A stretch of 64,000 bases of DNA from Agrococcus sp. SGAir0287 (GTDB lineage: Bacteria; Actinomycetota; Actinomycetes; Actinomycetales; Microbacteriaceae): contig NZ_CP027942.1 in the NCBI RefSeq assembly GCF_005484985.1, positions 1,798,001-1,862,000 on the forward strand, in the 5' to 3' direction. The notes beneath the pieces were generated by a model. That model ran no database searches. It saw nothing but the letters and a program-made list of their open reading frames with translations, and was not told the origin of the DNA. The position numbers and the translations under genes are program-made. Below, one piece after another: positions 1 through 8,336 of the stretch. The first letter of the stretch is position 1, and every line of letters starts with the position of its first letter.

Positions 1-956
1 AACTGCAGCTTGAAGACGCCCGGCCCGTGCATCGGCTGGTCCCGGTCGTGGGCGAGCCAGGACGGCGGCGTGACGTAGGCGTCGTAGATCGTGCGTCCGT
101 GCGCGCGGAACCACTGCATCGCCGTCCAGCGGATGAGCGCGGCACCGCCGCGGATCGCGCGGTCGGGCACGGAGCCGCCGTCCTTCGCGATGGCGTACCG
201 GCCGTAGCCGATCATGAACGCCGAGGCCTGCGGACCGTCGTGGGCGCCGTCGTAGCCGAACCAGAAGTGGCCCTGGCCTCGCGCGCACAGCTCGCTCCAG
301 AGCCGGTGGTAGTAGGCGTACGGCCGCGTGAGCGGGCTGCCGCGCCCGCCGGAGATCGTCTGCATGAGGCGGTACATCGTGCGATACGTCTCCTCGCCCG
401 GCTCGACCTTCTCGACCCGGTAGCCCAGGCGGTCGGCGGTGCGGATGTGGTTGCGCAGGCTCTTCGAGAAGCCGCGGAAGATCTGCTCGGGCTCCGGCTC
501 GAGCGAGACGATCACCGTGTGGGCGTTCTTCTGGATGACCGCGGAGGCCCGCAGGCCCGCGTCGCGCAGCACGTCGCGACGCTCGGGCGAGTCGACCAGG
601 AACGGCTCGAGCTTGCACGCGAAGACGCCGCGCAGCAGCCCGGAGCGCTCGGCACGCAGCGCCGCGACGATGCCGGGGAGGTCGTCGACCGATGCGACGC
701 CGGGGCCCGTGGGCAGGTACCAGAAGCGACCGGCGAGGCTGCGGTGCTCGAGGGCGAGCACGTGGATGCGGGTGGCGTCGTCGCGCTCGAGGACGAGGAA
801 GCGCGGCACGAGCCGCTCCGGCGCCTTGAGCGCGGCGAACGCCGCACCCTGCGTCCACTGGCCGCCGTCCGGGTTGCGCTCGACGAGCGCATCCCAGTCG
901 CGCACCTCCGCCGTCGTGGCGCGCCGCAGCGACCACTGGCCCGTTCGCGTCATCAT
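1..956 (-). CDS. FemA/FemX-family peptidoglycan bridge aminoacyltransferase, copy 1 (3' end off window)
   Basis: Fourth and last gene of a tandem FemX operon; only its first ~318 residues lie in the window. Visible family signatures are an N-terminal NPDGG block, HTV followed by an EPEPEQIF-F-SKSLRNHIR stretch, GYRVEKVEP, MQTISGGRG, KDGGSVPDRAIRGGA and WTAMQWF, all shared with the three neighbouring copies. The family uses aminoacyl-tRNA to add residues to the lipid II stem peptide at the cytoplasmic membrane face. The start is the first of two adjacent ATGs (954-956, then 951-953), preceded by a G-rich SD (GCGGGGG). Unlike the other copies it is separated from the upstream gene, by 51 bp carrying a hairpin. 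Which amino acid is transferred cannot be told from sequence. Confidence 0.88.
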   Translation of the reverse strand, partial: MMTRTGQWSLRRATTAEVRDWDALVERNPDGGQWTQGAAFAALKAPERLVPRFLVLERDDATRIHVLALEHRSLAGRFWYLPTGPGVASVDDLPGIVAALRAERSGLLRGVFACKLEPFLVDSPERRDVLRDAGLRASAVIQKNAHTVIVSLEPEPEQIFRGFSKSLRNHIRTADRLGYRVEKVEPGEETYRTMYRLMQTISGGRGSPLTRPYAYYHRLWSELCARGQGHFWFGYDGAHDGPQASAFMIGYGRYAIAKDGGSVPDRAIRGGAALIRWTAMQWFRAHGRTIYDAYVTPPSWLAHDRDQPMHGPGVFKLQ

Positions 957-958
957 GT

Positions 959-983
959 CCCCCGCGAGCCACGCTAGCGGGGG
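959..983 (-). promoter_or_regulatory. Hairpin covering the RBS of FemX copy 1
   Basis: In the transcript of the minus strand, CCCCCGC (983-977 side) can pair perfectly with GCGGGGG (965-959 side) across an 11-nt loop. The second arm is the G-rich ribosome-binding sequence directly before the ATG ATG start of copy 1. It could lower translation of the last femX gene or act as a weak attenuator. The pairing is seen; the role is inferred. Confidence 0.4.
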
Positions 984-1007
984 TGAGGTGTCCTCGTTCC
1001 CAGGGCG

Positions 1008-2093
1008 CTACCAGATGCCGTAGGGGCGGCGGCGGACGCGCCACTCGATCGGCAGCACGAGCCGCGAGAAGAGCCGCCAGCGGCGCGCGTCGAGCAGCAG
1101 CAGGTGGCTCGGCACGTGGTCGGTGATCGGTCCGAAGAGCAGCTTGAAGCGGCCGGGGCCGTACAGCTGCTCGCTCGGGTCGTCCGCCTTCCACGACGGC
1201 GGCGTCGCGTACGCGTCGTAGATCCTGCGACCGTCGTGCTCCTTGAACCACTGCATCGCGGTCCAGCGGATGAGGTGCGCGCCGCCGCGGATCGCGCGGT
1301 CGGGCACCGACCCGCCGTCCTTCGCGAGGGCATAGCGGCCGTAGCCGATCATGAACGACGACGCCTGGGGGCCCTCGTGCGCCCCGTCGTAGCCGAACCA
1401 CAGGTGCCCCTGGCCGCGGTCGCGCAGCTCGGTCCAGAGCCTGCGGTAGTAGCGGTACGGCTTCATGCCGGCGACGCCCTTGCCGCCGGAGACGGTCTGC
1501 ATGAGGCGGTACATCGTCTCGAGGTTGTCGTCGGTCGGCTCGACCTTCTCGACGCGGTACCCGTCCCGCGACGCCTTGCGGATGTGGTTGCGCAGGTTCT
1601 TCGAGAAGCCGGCGAAGATGGCGTCCGTCTCCGGCTCGAGGTCGACGAGCACCGTGTGCTGGTTCTGCTGCATGCGGTCGGAGGCGATCCAGCCGGCGTC
1701 CGCGAGGATGCCGCGCACCTCGGGCTCGTCGACGACGAACGGCTCGATGCGCACGGCGTACAGGCGGGGCACGGTCCGCGCGAACGCGCGCAGCGCCTCG
1801 GTGAACGCCGGCACGGCCTCGATCGGCAGGCTCGGACCCTGCGGCAGGTACCACTGGCGGCCCACGATCGAGCGGTGCTCGAGCGCGAGCATCGCGATCG
1901 CGCCGTCGACGCCCGGCGCACCCTCGAGCATGAGGTGGAGGGGATGCAGGCCGTCTTCGTGGCGCTTGAGCGCCGCGTAGGCCTCGCCCTGCGCCCACTG
2001 CCCGCCGTCGGGATTCGCCTGCACGAGCGCGTCCCAGTCGGCGACCTCCGCCGCCGTCGCCGTCCTCAGCGTCGCCACGGCATCCGCTCCCAT
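1008..2093 (-). CDS. FemA/FemX-family peptidoglycan bridge aminoacyltransferase, copy 2
   Basis: 361-residue GNAT-fold FemABX protein, full length for the family. Conserved blocks in order: NPDGGQWAQG near the N-terminus, HTVLVDLEPE, FSKNLRNHIRKA, GYRVEKVEP, MQTVSGGKGVAGM, KDGGSVPDRAIRGGAHL, WTAMQWF and a C-terminal FGP-PSHLLLLDARRWR tail ending in W. The ATG overlaps the stop of copy 3 (TGATG, 1 nt), so translation is probably coupled. It is closest to copy 1, sharing the GQGHLWFGYDGAH-like segment, which suggests a recent duplication within the operon. Likely role is adding one residue of the interpeptide bridge to lipid II; donor and acceptor are unknown. Confidence 0.9.
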   Translation of the reverse strand: MGADAVATLRTATAAEVADWDALVQANPDGGQWAQGEAYAALKRHEDGLHPLHLMLEGAPGVDGAIAMLALEHRSIVGRQWYLPQGPSLPIEAVPAFTEALRAFARTVPRLYAVRIEPFVVDEPEVRGILADAGWIASDRMQQNQHTVLVDLEPETDAIFAGFSKNLRNHIRKASRDGYRVEKVEPTDDNLETMYRLMQTVSGGKGVAGMKPYRYYRRLWTELRDRGQGHLWFGYDGAHEGPQASSFMIGYGRYALAKDGGSVPDRAIRGGAHLIRWTAMQWFKEHDGRRIYDAYATPPSWKADDPSEQLYGPGRFKLLFGPITDHVPSHLLLLDARRWRLFSRLVLPIEWRVRRRPYGIW

Positions 2094-3154
2094 CACCACA
2101 GTCCCGTGTACCGGCGCTTCGCGCGCCACTCGATCGGCCGCACGTAGCGGTCCCACAGCCGCTGCCTGCCGGGCTTCAGCTCGAGGTCGAACGAGGGCAC
2201 GAAGTCGGCGATCGGCGCGAACTGGGTCTTGAAGCGCGCGAGCGAGTGCATGAAGTGCGTCTCGTCGTCCTTGCGCCATGACGGCGGCGCGCCCATCATG
2301 TCGAAGCCCTCGAAGCCCCGCTCGGCGTAGTGGCGCATGCGGGTCCAGCGGCCCAGGTGGGCGCCGCCGTTGATGCGCCGGTCGGGCCTCGATCCCTCGT
2401 CCTTGTCGATGACGTCGCGGCCGAACGGGATCGTGAACGTGATGGTCTGGGGGCCGTCGCCGCCGTCCTCGCCGACCCACCAGTCGGCCATGCCGTGGTC
2501 GGTGAAGGCCTTCCACACCGTGCGGTAGTACTCCTCGCCGCGCATGCCGGCGAGACCGCGACCGCCCGAGATCGTCTGCATGCGCGCCCACATCTGGTCC
2601 ATGAGCGCCGGCGTGGGCTCGACGCGCTCGACCGTGTAGCCCTCGCGCTCGGCGTGGCGGATGTTCTTGCGCGCCGCCTTCGAGAAGCTCGCGAAGAGCG
2701 CGTCCGGGCCCTGCGCGAGGTCCGCGATCACCGTGTGCGTGTGGATCTGCACGTCGTCGGCCTCCACGAGCCCGGCGTCGCGCAGCAGCGCCATGTGCTC
2801 GTCGGTGCGTCGCAGGCGCGGCTCGAGCTTCACCGACACGAGGTCGCGGCGGTGCCGCTCGACGTAGGCGCGCGTCGCCGCCACGATCGAGTCGAGGCGC
2901 GGATGCCACGGGCCCGACGGCACGTACCAGAAGCGGCCGACGACGCCGTGCCGCTCGAGCACGAGCGCGCGCACCGGCTCGTCGCCGTCGTAGACCATGT
3001 GGTGGGTGCGGAAGCCGTCCCACCGCTTGACCTCGGCGAACGCGAGCGTCTGGGTGAACTGCCCGCCGTCGGGGTTCTGCGCCACGAGCGCGTCCCAGTC
3101 GGCGATCTCGGCCGCCGTCGCCTCGCGCAGCTCGTGCACCGTCTCCCCCGTCAT
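2093..3154 (-). CDS. FemA/FemX-family peptidoglycan bridge aminoacyltransferase, copy 3
   Basis: 353 residues with the same architecture as its neighbours: NPDGGQFTQ, HTVIADL, FSKAARKNIRHA, GYTVERVEP, MQTISGGRGLAGM, a DEGSRPDRRINGGAHLGRW variant of the KDGGS-PDR block, and a C-terminal EWRAKRRYTGLW. The acceptor-side segment differs (FTIPFGRDVIDKDEG replacing the GYGRYA-KDGG of copies 1 and 2), so it may handle another step of bridge synthesis. The start ATG at 3154 overlaps the stop of copy 4 by 4 nt (ATGA). Identity to the FemX family is clear; specificity is not. Confidence 0.9.
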   Translation of the reverse strand: MTGETVHELREATAAEIADWDALVAQNPDGGQFTQTLAFAEVKRWDGFRTHHMVYDGDEPVRALVLERHGVVGRFWYVPSGPWHPRLDSIVAATRAYVERHRRDLVSVKLEPRLRRTDEHMALLRDAGLVEADDVQIHTHTVIADLAQGPDALFASFSKAARKNIRHAEREGYTVERVEPTPALMDQMWARMQTISGGRGLAGMRGEEYYRTVWKAFTDHGMADWWVGEDGGDGPQTITFTIPFGRDVIDKDEGSRPDRRINGGAHLGRWTRMRHYAERGFEGFDMMGAPPSWRKDDETHFMHSLARFKTQFAPIADFVPSFDLELKPGRQRLWDRYVRPIEWRAKRRYTGLW

Positions 3155-4206
3155 CGCAGCGTGTCCGGTCCCGGCCGCAGCCGCCACTCGATCCTGCGCA
3201 GGCCATGCTCCCAGAGTCGGTGCCGCACGGGATGCAGCACGAGGTCGAACGAGGGCAGGTGGCTCGTCACGGGCCCGAAGCGCGTCTTGAACTGGCCGAG
3301 CCCGTGGAACGGATGCTCGGGATCGTCGAGTCGATCCGCCGGCGGCGTGCCCGCGAGGTCGAAGGCGGTGCAGCCCCGCGCGATGGCGTCCTGCATCGCC
3401 GTGTAGAGCAGCAGGGGCGCGCCGCCCGCGATGCGCCGATCCGGGCGGGATCCGCCGTCCTTGTAGACGGCGGTGCGCCCCGAGAAGGTCACGAAGATCC
3501 CCGCCTGCGGCTCGTCGCCGTCGTCGTCGAAGCCGAGGTAGAGCTGCCCCGTGCCGTGGTCGGCGAACGCCTGCCAGAAGCGGTCGTAGTAGGCGCGCTC
3601 GCGCATGCCCTCCATGCCCTTGCCGCCCGCGACCGTCTGCATCATGGCGTGCATGCGGTCGCGCGTCTCGGGCGTGACGTCGACCCGCTCGACGCGATAG
3701 CCGTCGCGCTCCGCCTTGCGGATGTGGCGCCTGGTCGACTGCGAGAACGACGCGAGCAGCGCCTCCGCACCCTGCGCGAGGTCGAGCACGACCGTGTGCG
3801 TCTGCACCTGCATGTCGCGGCTCGGCTCGAGGCCCATCGCCGTCAGGCGCGCGACGAGCGCGTCCGTGCGCTCGAGCCGCGGCTCGATCTTCACGACGAG
3901 CAGGCCCGGCTGCGCGCGCGCGTAGGCCCGCAGCGCCGCGACGATGCCCTCGAGGTCGTCGCCCGTGGGACCGAGCGGCACGTACCAGTAGCGTCCGAGC
4001 CACACGCGGCCCTCGAGCGCGAGCACGTGGATGGTCTGCGGACCCTCGATCACGAGGAAGCGCGGCTCGAGGCCGTCGCCGCGCTTGACCTCGGCGAACG
4101 CCGCCGACTGCACCATGTGCCCGCCGTCCGGGTTCCGGGCGATGAGATCGTCCCAGTCGCCGATCTCGTCGCGAGTGGCGGCACGCACGGTGAAGGGGCC
4201 CGACAT
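3151..4206 (-). CDS. FemA/FemX-family peptidoglycan bridge aminoacyltransferase, copy 4 (first gene of operon)
   Basis: 351 residues, first gene of the femX operon. Blocks: NPDGGHMVQSAAFAEVKR, HTVVLDLAQG, FSQSTRRHIRKAERDGYRVERV, MQTVAGGKGMEGM, YKDGGSRPDRRIAGGAPLLLYTAMQ, and a C-terminal DLVLHPVRHRLW. The start ATG lies 7 nt after a TAGGCT -10 element and has no SD, so the mRNA is probably leaderless. It is the copy most divergent from copies 1 and 2. Because these enzymes act in sequence in characterised bacteria, the first gene may encode the enzyme adding the first bridge residue, but gene order does not prove this. Confidence 0.9.
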   Translation of the reverse strand: MSGPFTVRAATRDEIGDWDDLIARNPDGGHMVQSAAFAEVKRGDGLEPRFLVIEGPQTIHVLALEGRVWLGRYWYVPLGPTGDDLEGIVAALRAYARAQPGLLVVKIEPRLERTDALVARLTAMGLEPSRDMQVQTHTVVLDLAQGAEALLASFSQSTRRHIRKAERDGYRVERVDVTPETRDRMHAMMQTVAGGKGMEGMRERAYYDRFWQAFADHGTGQLYLGFDDDGDEPQAGIFVTFSGRTAVYKDGGSRPDRRIAGGAPLLLYTAMQDAIARGCTAFDLAGTPPADRLDDPEHPFHGLGQFKTRFGPVTSHLPSFDLVLHPVRHRLWEHGLRRIEWRLRPGPDTLR

Positions 4207-4219
4207 TGCGCCAAGCCTA
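4207..4219 (-). promoter_or_regulatory. Leaderless promoter of the femX operon
   Basis: TAGGCT (4219-4214, minus strand) followed by 7 nt and the ATG of FemX copy 4; no SD. The first three bases of the -10 element are the TAG stop codon of the EI24 gene upstream, so terminator-less read-through and the internal promoter are physically merged. Confidence 0.6.
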
Positions 4220-5029
4220 CGCGAGCGGCGGCGGGGGCGGCGCCTCGTCCGCGACCGCTCGATCGCGGGCGAGCGGTCCCGTCGGCTCGCCGCGGAGCTC
4301 GCGCACGAGCAGCATGCCGCCCACCGTCGCGGCGGGCGTGCACAGCACGGCGCCGCCGGGCACGAGGAAGAGCAGGTAGACGGCGAGGCCGAAGCCGCGC
4401 GCGACGTCGGGCGCGGCGTCGAGCAGCCTGCGCCGCTCGTCGAGGCTCAGCCCGCGCGCGTCGGCGGGCATGCCCGAGAGCTCGACCGCGAGCGCGCGCG
4501 ATCCCACGAGCGCCCCGCCGACCCAGCCGAGGATCGTGCCGACGCCCGGGATGAGGCCGAGCAGCACGACGACGAGGCCCGTGAGGATCGCGACGCCCGC
4601 CAGGCGCAGGCCGTCGTCGATGCCCTTGGCGATCGACTGGCCGATCGAGAGCTCGACCTCGTCGCGGATGCCGCCGAGCTCGTCCTCCGCGCGCCGCCAG
4701 ATGCGCTCGTAGAACGGGGCGCCGACGAGCAGCGTCACGGCGGCGAACAGCAGCACCCCGAGCACGCCGGCGCCCGCGACGATCGCGATCGCGAGCACGA
4801 CCCGCGTCACGTCGGGCCAGGGATCCGCCCAGCCGTCGGCGAACGGCGTGAGCGCGGTCGCGAGCGAGAGGGCGTTGAGGCCGAGCACGACGAGGCCGAC
4901 GACGAAGGCGACGCCGACGACGATCGGCGGCACCATGCCGAGGATCGCCAGGCGCGGGTTGCGCCAGCTGAGGCGCAGCCCTGCGGCGAGGATCGACATG
5001 CCGTGGAGGAGGGATCGGATGCGTCGCAC
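4217..5029 (-). CDS. EI24 domain-containing (CysZ-like) membrane protein
   Basis: 270-residue polytopic membrane protein of the EI24/CysZ family. Hydrophobic segments start near GMVPPIVVGVAFVVGLVVL and continue through VLAIAIVAGAGVLGVLLFAAVTLLV, LAGVAILTGLVVVLLGLIPGVG and FGLAVYLLFLVPGGAVL, with the family-typical LSWRNPRL segment at the N-terminus. In CysZ such proteins pass sulfate; in actinobacteria the substrate is unassigned. The GTG start at 5029 is chosen because GGGGAGGA lies 7 nt upstream; ATGs at 5071 and 4999 are alternatives without such a site. The proline-rich tail ends in a TAG that doubles as the -10 of the femX promoter. Confidence 0.75.
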   Translation of the reverse strand: MRRIRSLLHGMSILAAGLRLSWRNPRLAILGMVPPIVVGVAFVVGLVVLGLNALSLATALTPFADGWADPWPDVTRVVLAIAIVAGAGVLGVLLFAAVTLLVGAPFYERIWRRAEDELGGIRDEVELSIGQSIAKGIDDGLRLAGVAILTGLVVVLLGLIPGVGTILGWVGGALVGSRALAVELSGMPADARGLSLDERRRLLDAAPDVARGFGLAVYLLFLVPGGAVLCTPAATVGGMLLVRELRGEPTGPLARDRAVADEAPPPPPLA

Positions 5030-5086
5030 GCGCACATCCTCCCCGACGCATCCTGCAACCGCCTGGAGCATCGTCGCGGCGCGCGC

Positions 5087-5103
5087 CGCCTAGGCTCGGA
5101 GGC
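5087..5103. promoter_or_regulatory. Divergent promoter core between EI24 and EamA genes
   Basis: The palindromic GCCTAGGC core gives TAGGCT on the plus strand (5091-5096), ending 7 nt before the GTG of the EamA gene, and TAGGCG on the minus strand facing the EI24 gene. GGAGG lies only 1 nt from the plus-strand GTG, too close for a normal SD, so the plus transcript is likely leaderless. Confidence 0.5.
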
Positions 5104-6018
5104 GTGAGCGATCCGCGGCCCCGGCACACCGCCGCCGTGCTCGCCGCGGCCGTGCTGTGGGGCACGACCGGCACCGTCGCGCACTTCGCACCCGAGGGCT
5201 CGTCGCCGCTGCTCATCGGCATGGCGACGTTCGGGTTCGGCGGCCTCGTGCTCGCCGTCATCTCGTGGCGCGCCGTGGCGCGGGTGCTGCGCGACCGGCG
5301 CGCGTGGGGCTGGCTGCTCGCTGGCGGCGCCGGCGCCGTGCTCTACCCCACCGCGTACTACCCGGCGATGGACCTCGCGGGCGTCGCGGTCGGCAACGTG
5401 CTCGCGCTCGGCTCGGGTCCGATCTTCGCGGCGGCGCTCGAGTGGGCGCTCGATCGACGCAGGCCCACGGTGCGCTGGGGCATCGCCACGGCGATCGCCG
5501 CGGTCGGCGTCGCTGCGCTCGCGGTCGCATCCGGCGAGTCGACGACGGGGACGAACCCCATCGCCGGCATTCTCCTCGCGCTGGCCGCGGGCGTCGGCTA
5601 CGCGCTCTACTCGTACTCGGGTGCGCGCCTCATCGCCGGCGGCCGATCGTCGCAGGGGTCGATGGCGGCCGTCTTCCTCGTGGGCAGCGCCGTCATGCTG
5701 CCGCTCTTCCTGCTGCTCGGCCCGGGGCCGCTCGCCTCCGGCCACGGCGCCCTCACCGTCGCGTACCTCGCGCTCGTGCCGATGGCGGCGTCGTATCTGC
5801 TGTTCGGCTTCGCGCTGCGCGCCCTCACCGCCTCGACGGCGACGACGCTCGCGCTCGCCGAGCCGGTCGTCGCGACGCTGCTCGCGGTCGTCGTGGTGCA
5901 GGAGCGCCTCTCGGCCCTCGCGTGGGCGGGCCTCGCGGCGGTCGCGGTCGGCATCGTGCTCGTGAGCGTGCCCGCGCGCGGGCTCGGCGCGCTGCGCGCC
6001 CGGATGCGCGTGCGGTAG
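5104..6018 (+). CDS. EamA/DMT-family transporter
   Basis: 304-residue inner-membrane protein with ten expected transmembrane helices in two EamA repeats. The N-terminal repeat opens with LAAAVLWGTTGTVAHFAP, the second with GVGYALYSYSGARLI, and the C-terminal TLALAEPVVATLLAVVVVQERLS is the classic EamA end-of-repeat signature. Members export amino acids, nucleobases or other metabolites, and the substrate cannot be predicted here. Starts with GTG 7 nt after a TAGGCT -10 element. Ends 74 bp before the next small gene, an otherwise featureless gap. Confidence 0.88.
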   Translation: MSDPRPRHTAAVLAAAVLWGTTGTVAHFAPEGSSPLLIGMATFGFGGLVLAVISWRAVARVLRDRRAWGWLLAGGAGAVLYPTAYYPAMDLAGVAVGNVLALGSGPIFAAALEWALDRRRPTVRWGIATAIAAVGVAALAVASGESTTGTNPIAGILLALAAGVGYALYSYSGARLIAGGRSSQGSMAAVFLVGSAVMLPLFLLLGPGPLASGHGALTVAYLALVPMAASYLLFGFALRALTASTATTLALAEPVVATLLAVVVVQERLSALAWAGLAAVAVGIVLVSVPARGLGALRARMRVR

Positions 6019-6092
6019 GGAACGCCTTCGGACGGCCTCGCGCTCGCGTCAAGCCCCTCGCCCCACCCGTCGTCGAGCGCGAGCGTGGGAGC

Positions 6093-6350
6093 ATGCCGAA
6101 CCCCAGCATCAAGGACGAGGAGCTCTACCGCGAGCTGCGTGAGGACGGCGCGAGCGCCGAGAAGGCCGCGCGCATCGCGAACGCGGCCGCACGCGACGGA
6201 CGGAAGGCCGTCGGGCGTCGCGGCGGCACGGCCGAGGACCTCGAGGATCGCACGGTCCCCGAGCTCAGGGCGCGCGCGAAGGAGCTCGGCATCACGGGCT
6301 ACTCCGGGCTGCGCAAGCAGCAGCTCGTCGACCGCATCCGCTCGCACTGA
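6093..6350 (+). CDS. Small Rho N-terminal/SAP-like domain protein
   Basis: 85-residue protein. The first half, starting MPNPSIKDEELYRELREDG, is charged and helical (YRELREDG-SAEKAARIANAAAR). The second half, beginning about residue 52 (LEDRTVPELRARAKELGITGYSGLRKQQLVDRI), is a Rho_N / SAP-like helix-extended-loop-helix motif found in nucleic-acid-binding proteins. Many actinobacteria encode such stand-alone proteins of unknown role. The ATG has only a close GGGAG upstream. Likely binds DNA or RNA; nothing more is supported. Confidence 0.75.
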   Translation: MPNPSIKDEELYRELREDGASAEKAARIANAAARDGRKAVGRRGGTAEDLEDRTVPELRARAKELGITGYSGLRKQQLVDRIRSH

Positions 6351-6402
6351 TCGCGCCCGCGCGTCGCGCGACCGGCTGCGCATGCGCGTGCAGGATGAGC
6401 GA

Positions 6403-6885
6403 ATGGACGACGACGTGCCCGGCGACGGCCGCGACGAGACCGCGAACGAGCGGCTCGACCGCAACTGGCAGGACATCCTGCAGGAGCTGCGCGTGGCCCT
6501 CACGGGCACGCAGCTGATCTCGGGCTTCCTGCTCGCCGTCGCCTTCCAGTCGCGGTTCGAGGACCTCACGCCCGAGCTCGTCGTGCACTACCTCGTGCTC
6601 GTGGGGCTCGCGGCGCTCGCGACCCTCCTCGGCCTCGCACCGGTCGCGGTGCACCGGCTGCTGTTCCGCAGGCGCGTGAAGGCCGCGACCGTGCGCCTGG
6701 GCAACCGGCTCCTGCTCGCCACGCTCGTCGTCGTGACGCTGCTCGTGATCGGCGTCGCGGCGTTCGTGTTCGAGTTCGTCGCGGGCGCGGTCGCGGGGCT
6801 CGTCGCCGCGGCGGTGGCGGCGCTCGTCGCCTGCGGCATGTGGGCGCTCGGCATCGGCGCGCGCCTGCGGGCGCGCTCCGACTAG
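6403..6885 (+). CDS. DUF6328 family membrane protein
   Basis: 160 residues. The N-terminal NERLDRNWQDILQELRVALTGTQLISGFLLAVAFQSRF segment (about residues 14-50) matches the DUF6328 signature. It is followed by hydrophobic stretches around LVLVGLAALATLLGLAPVAV and LLATLVVVTLLVIGVAAFVFEFVAG, giving about four membrane segments. Function unknown. CAGGAT sits 6 nt before the ATG, a weak match to the leaderless pattern seen elsewhere. Its TAG stop overlaps the stop of the convergent efflux gene in a shared CTAG. Confidence 0.7.
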   Translation: MDDDVPGDGRDETANERLDRNWQDILQELRVALTGTQLISGFLLAVAFQSRFEDLTPELVVHYLVLVGLAALATLLGLAPVAVHRLLFRRRVKAATVRLGNRLLLATLVVVTLLVIGVAAFVFEFVAGAVAGLVAAAVAALVACGMWALGIGARLRARSD

Positions 6886-8336
6886 CCCGCCGCCGGCTCC
6901 TCGGCGGCCTGCGCCGCGTGCACGCCGCGATCGCGGGGCATCGCGATGGCCGCGACGAGCACGAGCACCGCGAGCACGGCCGTGCCGACGAAGACGACCT
7001 GCGAGGCGGAGACGATCGTCGCGGGGTCGCTCGCGTCGCCACCCGCGGCATCCACCGTCGCGTTCGCCAGCGCGCCGAGCACGGCGGCGCCGATCGCCTG
7101 GCCGATCGAGCGCGAGAACATCTGGGCACCCGTGACGACGCCGCGCTCGGACCAGTCGACGCTCGCCTGCGCGGCGACGACGCTCGGCACGGCGGTGAAT
7201 CCGAACCCGAGCCCGACGAGGAGGCACAGCGCCCCGACGATCCACGGCGACGGAGCTCCTGCGAGCGCGGCGAGCGTCACCGCGCCGACGACGAGGATGA
7301 CGCCGCCCACGATGGTCGTGGCGCGGAAGCCGATGCGCAGGTACAGGCGGCCGGACAACGAGGCGGCGATCGGCCATCCGATCGTCAGGGTCGCGAGCGC
7401 GAGGCCGGCCCAGATCGGCGCGAGGCCGATCGAGCCCTCGAGGTAGGTCGGCACGTAGGCGGTGAGGCCGATGAGGCCGCCGCCGATCGCGAGGCCCATG
7501 AGCGCCGTCGTGCGCAGCAGCGGTCGTGTGAGCAGCATCGGCGGGAGGATCGGCTCCGCGGCGCGGCGCTCGACGACGACGAAGAGCGCGAGCAGCACGG
7601 CGCCGACGCCGAGGACGGCGATCGAGATCGGCGACGCCCACGCCCATGCGCGCCCGCCCTCGAGCACGCCGAGGATGAGCAGGGAAAGCGAGCCGGTGAG
7701 CAGCAGCGCTCCCAGCCAGTCGAGCCGATGCGTCGTGCGCTCCACGCGCTCCTGGAAGCGCGTGATCACGAGCCACCCCGCGAGGATGCACAGCGGCACG
7801 TTGACGAGGAAGATCCAGCGCCACGCGTCGAGCTGGGCGAAGATCCCGCCGAGGGTGGGGCCCACCACCGCCGAGATCGCCCACACGGACGCGAGGTAGC
7901 CCTGGACGCGAGCCCGCTCCTCGAGCGTGTAGACGTCGCCGACGATCGTCATCGACACCGGCAGGATCGCGCCGGCGCCGATGCCCTGCACCGCCCGGAA
8001 GGCGATGAGCGAGGGCATGTCCCACGCGACGCCGCACAGCAGCGAGCCCACGAGGAACGCCCCGATGCCGAAGAGCATGACCGGCTTGCGACCGATCGTG
8101 TCGGCGAGCTTCGCGTAGATCGGCGTCGTCACCGACGACGTGAGCAGGTAGATCGAGAACAGCCACGGGAACGACGCGAAGCCGCCGAGGTCGTCGACGA
8201 TCGTCGGCACGGCCGTCGACAGGATCGTCGCATCGATGGCGACGAGGCCCGTCGAGAGCATCATCGCGAGCAGCAGCGGCCCGCGCTCGGATCGGAGGCC
8301 GACGGCGGAGGCGGCAGGGGCGCTGGAGGTGCTCAT
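6882..8336 (-). CDS. DHA2-type MFS multidrug efflux transporter
   Basis: 484-residue major facilitator. It begins with TM1 (LLLAMMLSTGLVAIDATILSTAVPTIV, containing the conserved D-TI-TAVP motif C-like region of DHA2 pumps). Loop 2-3 carries LADTIGRKPVML (MFS motif A), and SVWAISAVVGPTLGGIF is motif C (antiporter signature). Fourteen helices are usual for the DHA2 group. Probable proton-driven export of drugs or metabolites. The ATG overlaps the stop of the upstream gene by 4 nt (ATGA), so it is co-translated with the unknown membrane protein before it. Confidence 0.88.
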   Translation of the reverse strand: MSTSSAPAASAVGLRSERGPLLLAMMLSTGLVAIDATILSTAVPTIVDDLGGFASFPWLFSIYLLTSSVTTPIYAKLADTIGRKPVMLFGIGAFLVGSLLCGVAWDMPSLIAFRAVQGIGAGAILPVSMTIVGDVYTLEERARVQGYLASVWAISAVVGPTLGGIFAQLDAWRWIFLVNVPLCILAGWLVITRFQERVERTTHRLDWLGALLLTGSLSLLILGVLEGGRAWAWASPISIAVLGVGAVLLALFVVVERRAAEPILPPMLLTRPLLRTTALMGLAIGGGLIGLTAYVPTYLEGSIGLAPIWAGLALATLTIGWPIAASLSGRLYLRIGFRATTIVGGVILVVGAVTLAALAGAPSPWIVGALCLLVGLGFGFTAVPSVVAAQASVDWSERGVVTGAQMFSRSIGQAIGAAVLGALANATVDAAGGDASDPATIVSASQVVFVGTAVLAVLVLVAAIAMPRDRGVHAAQAAEEPAAG

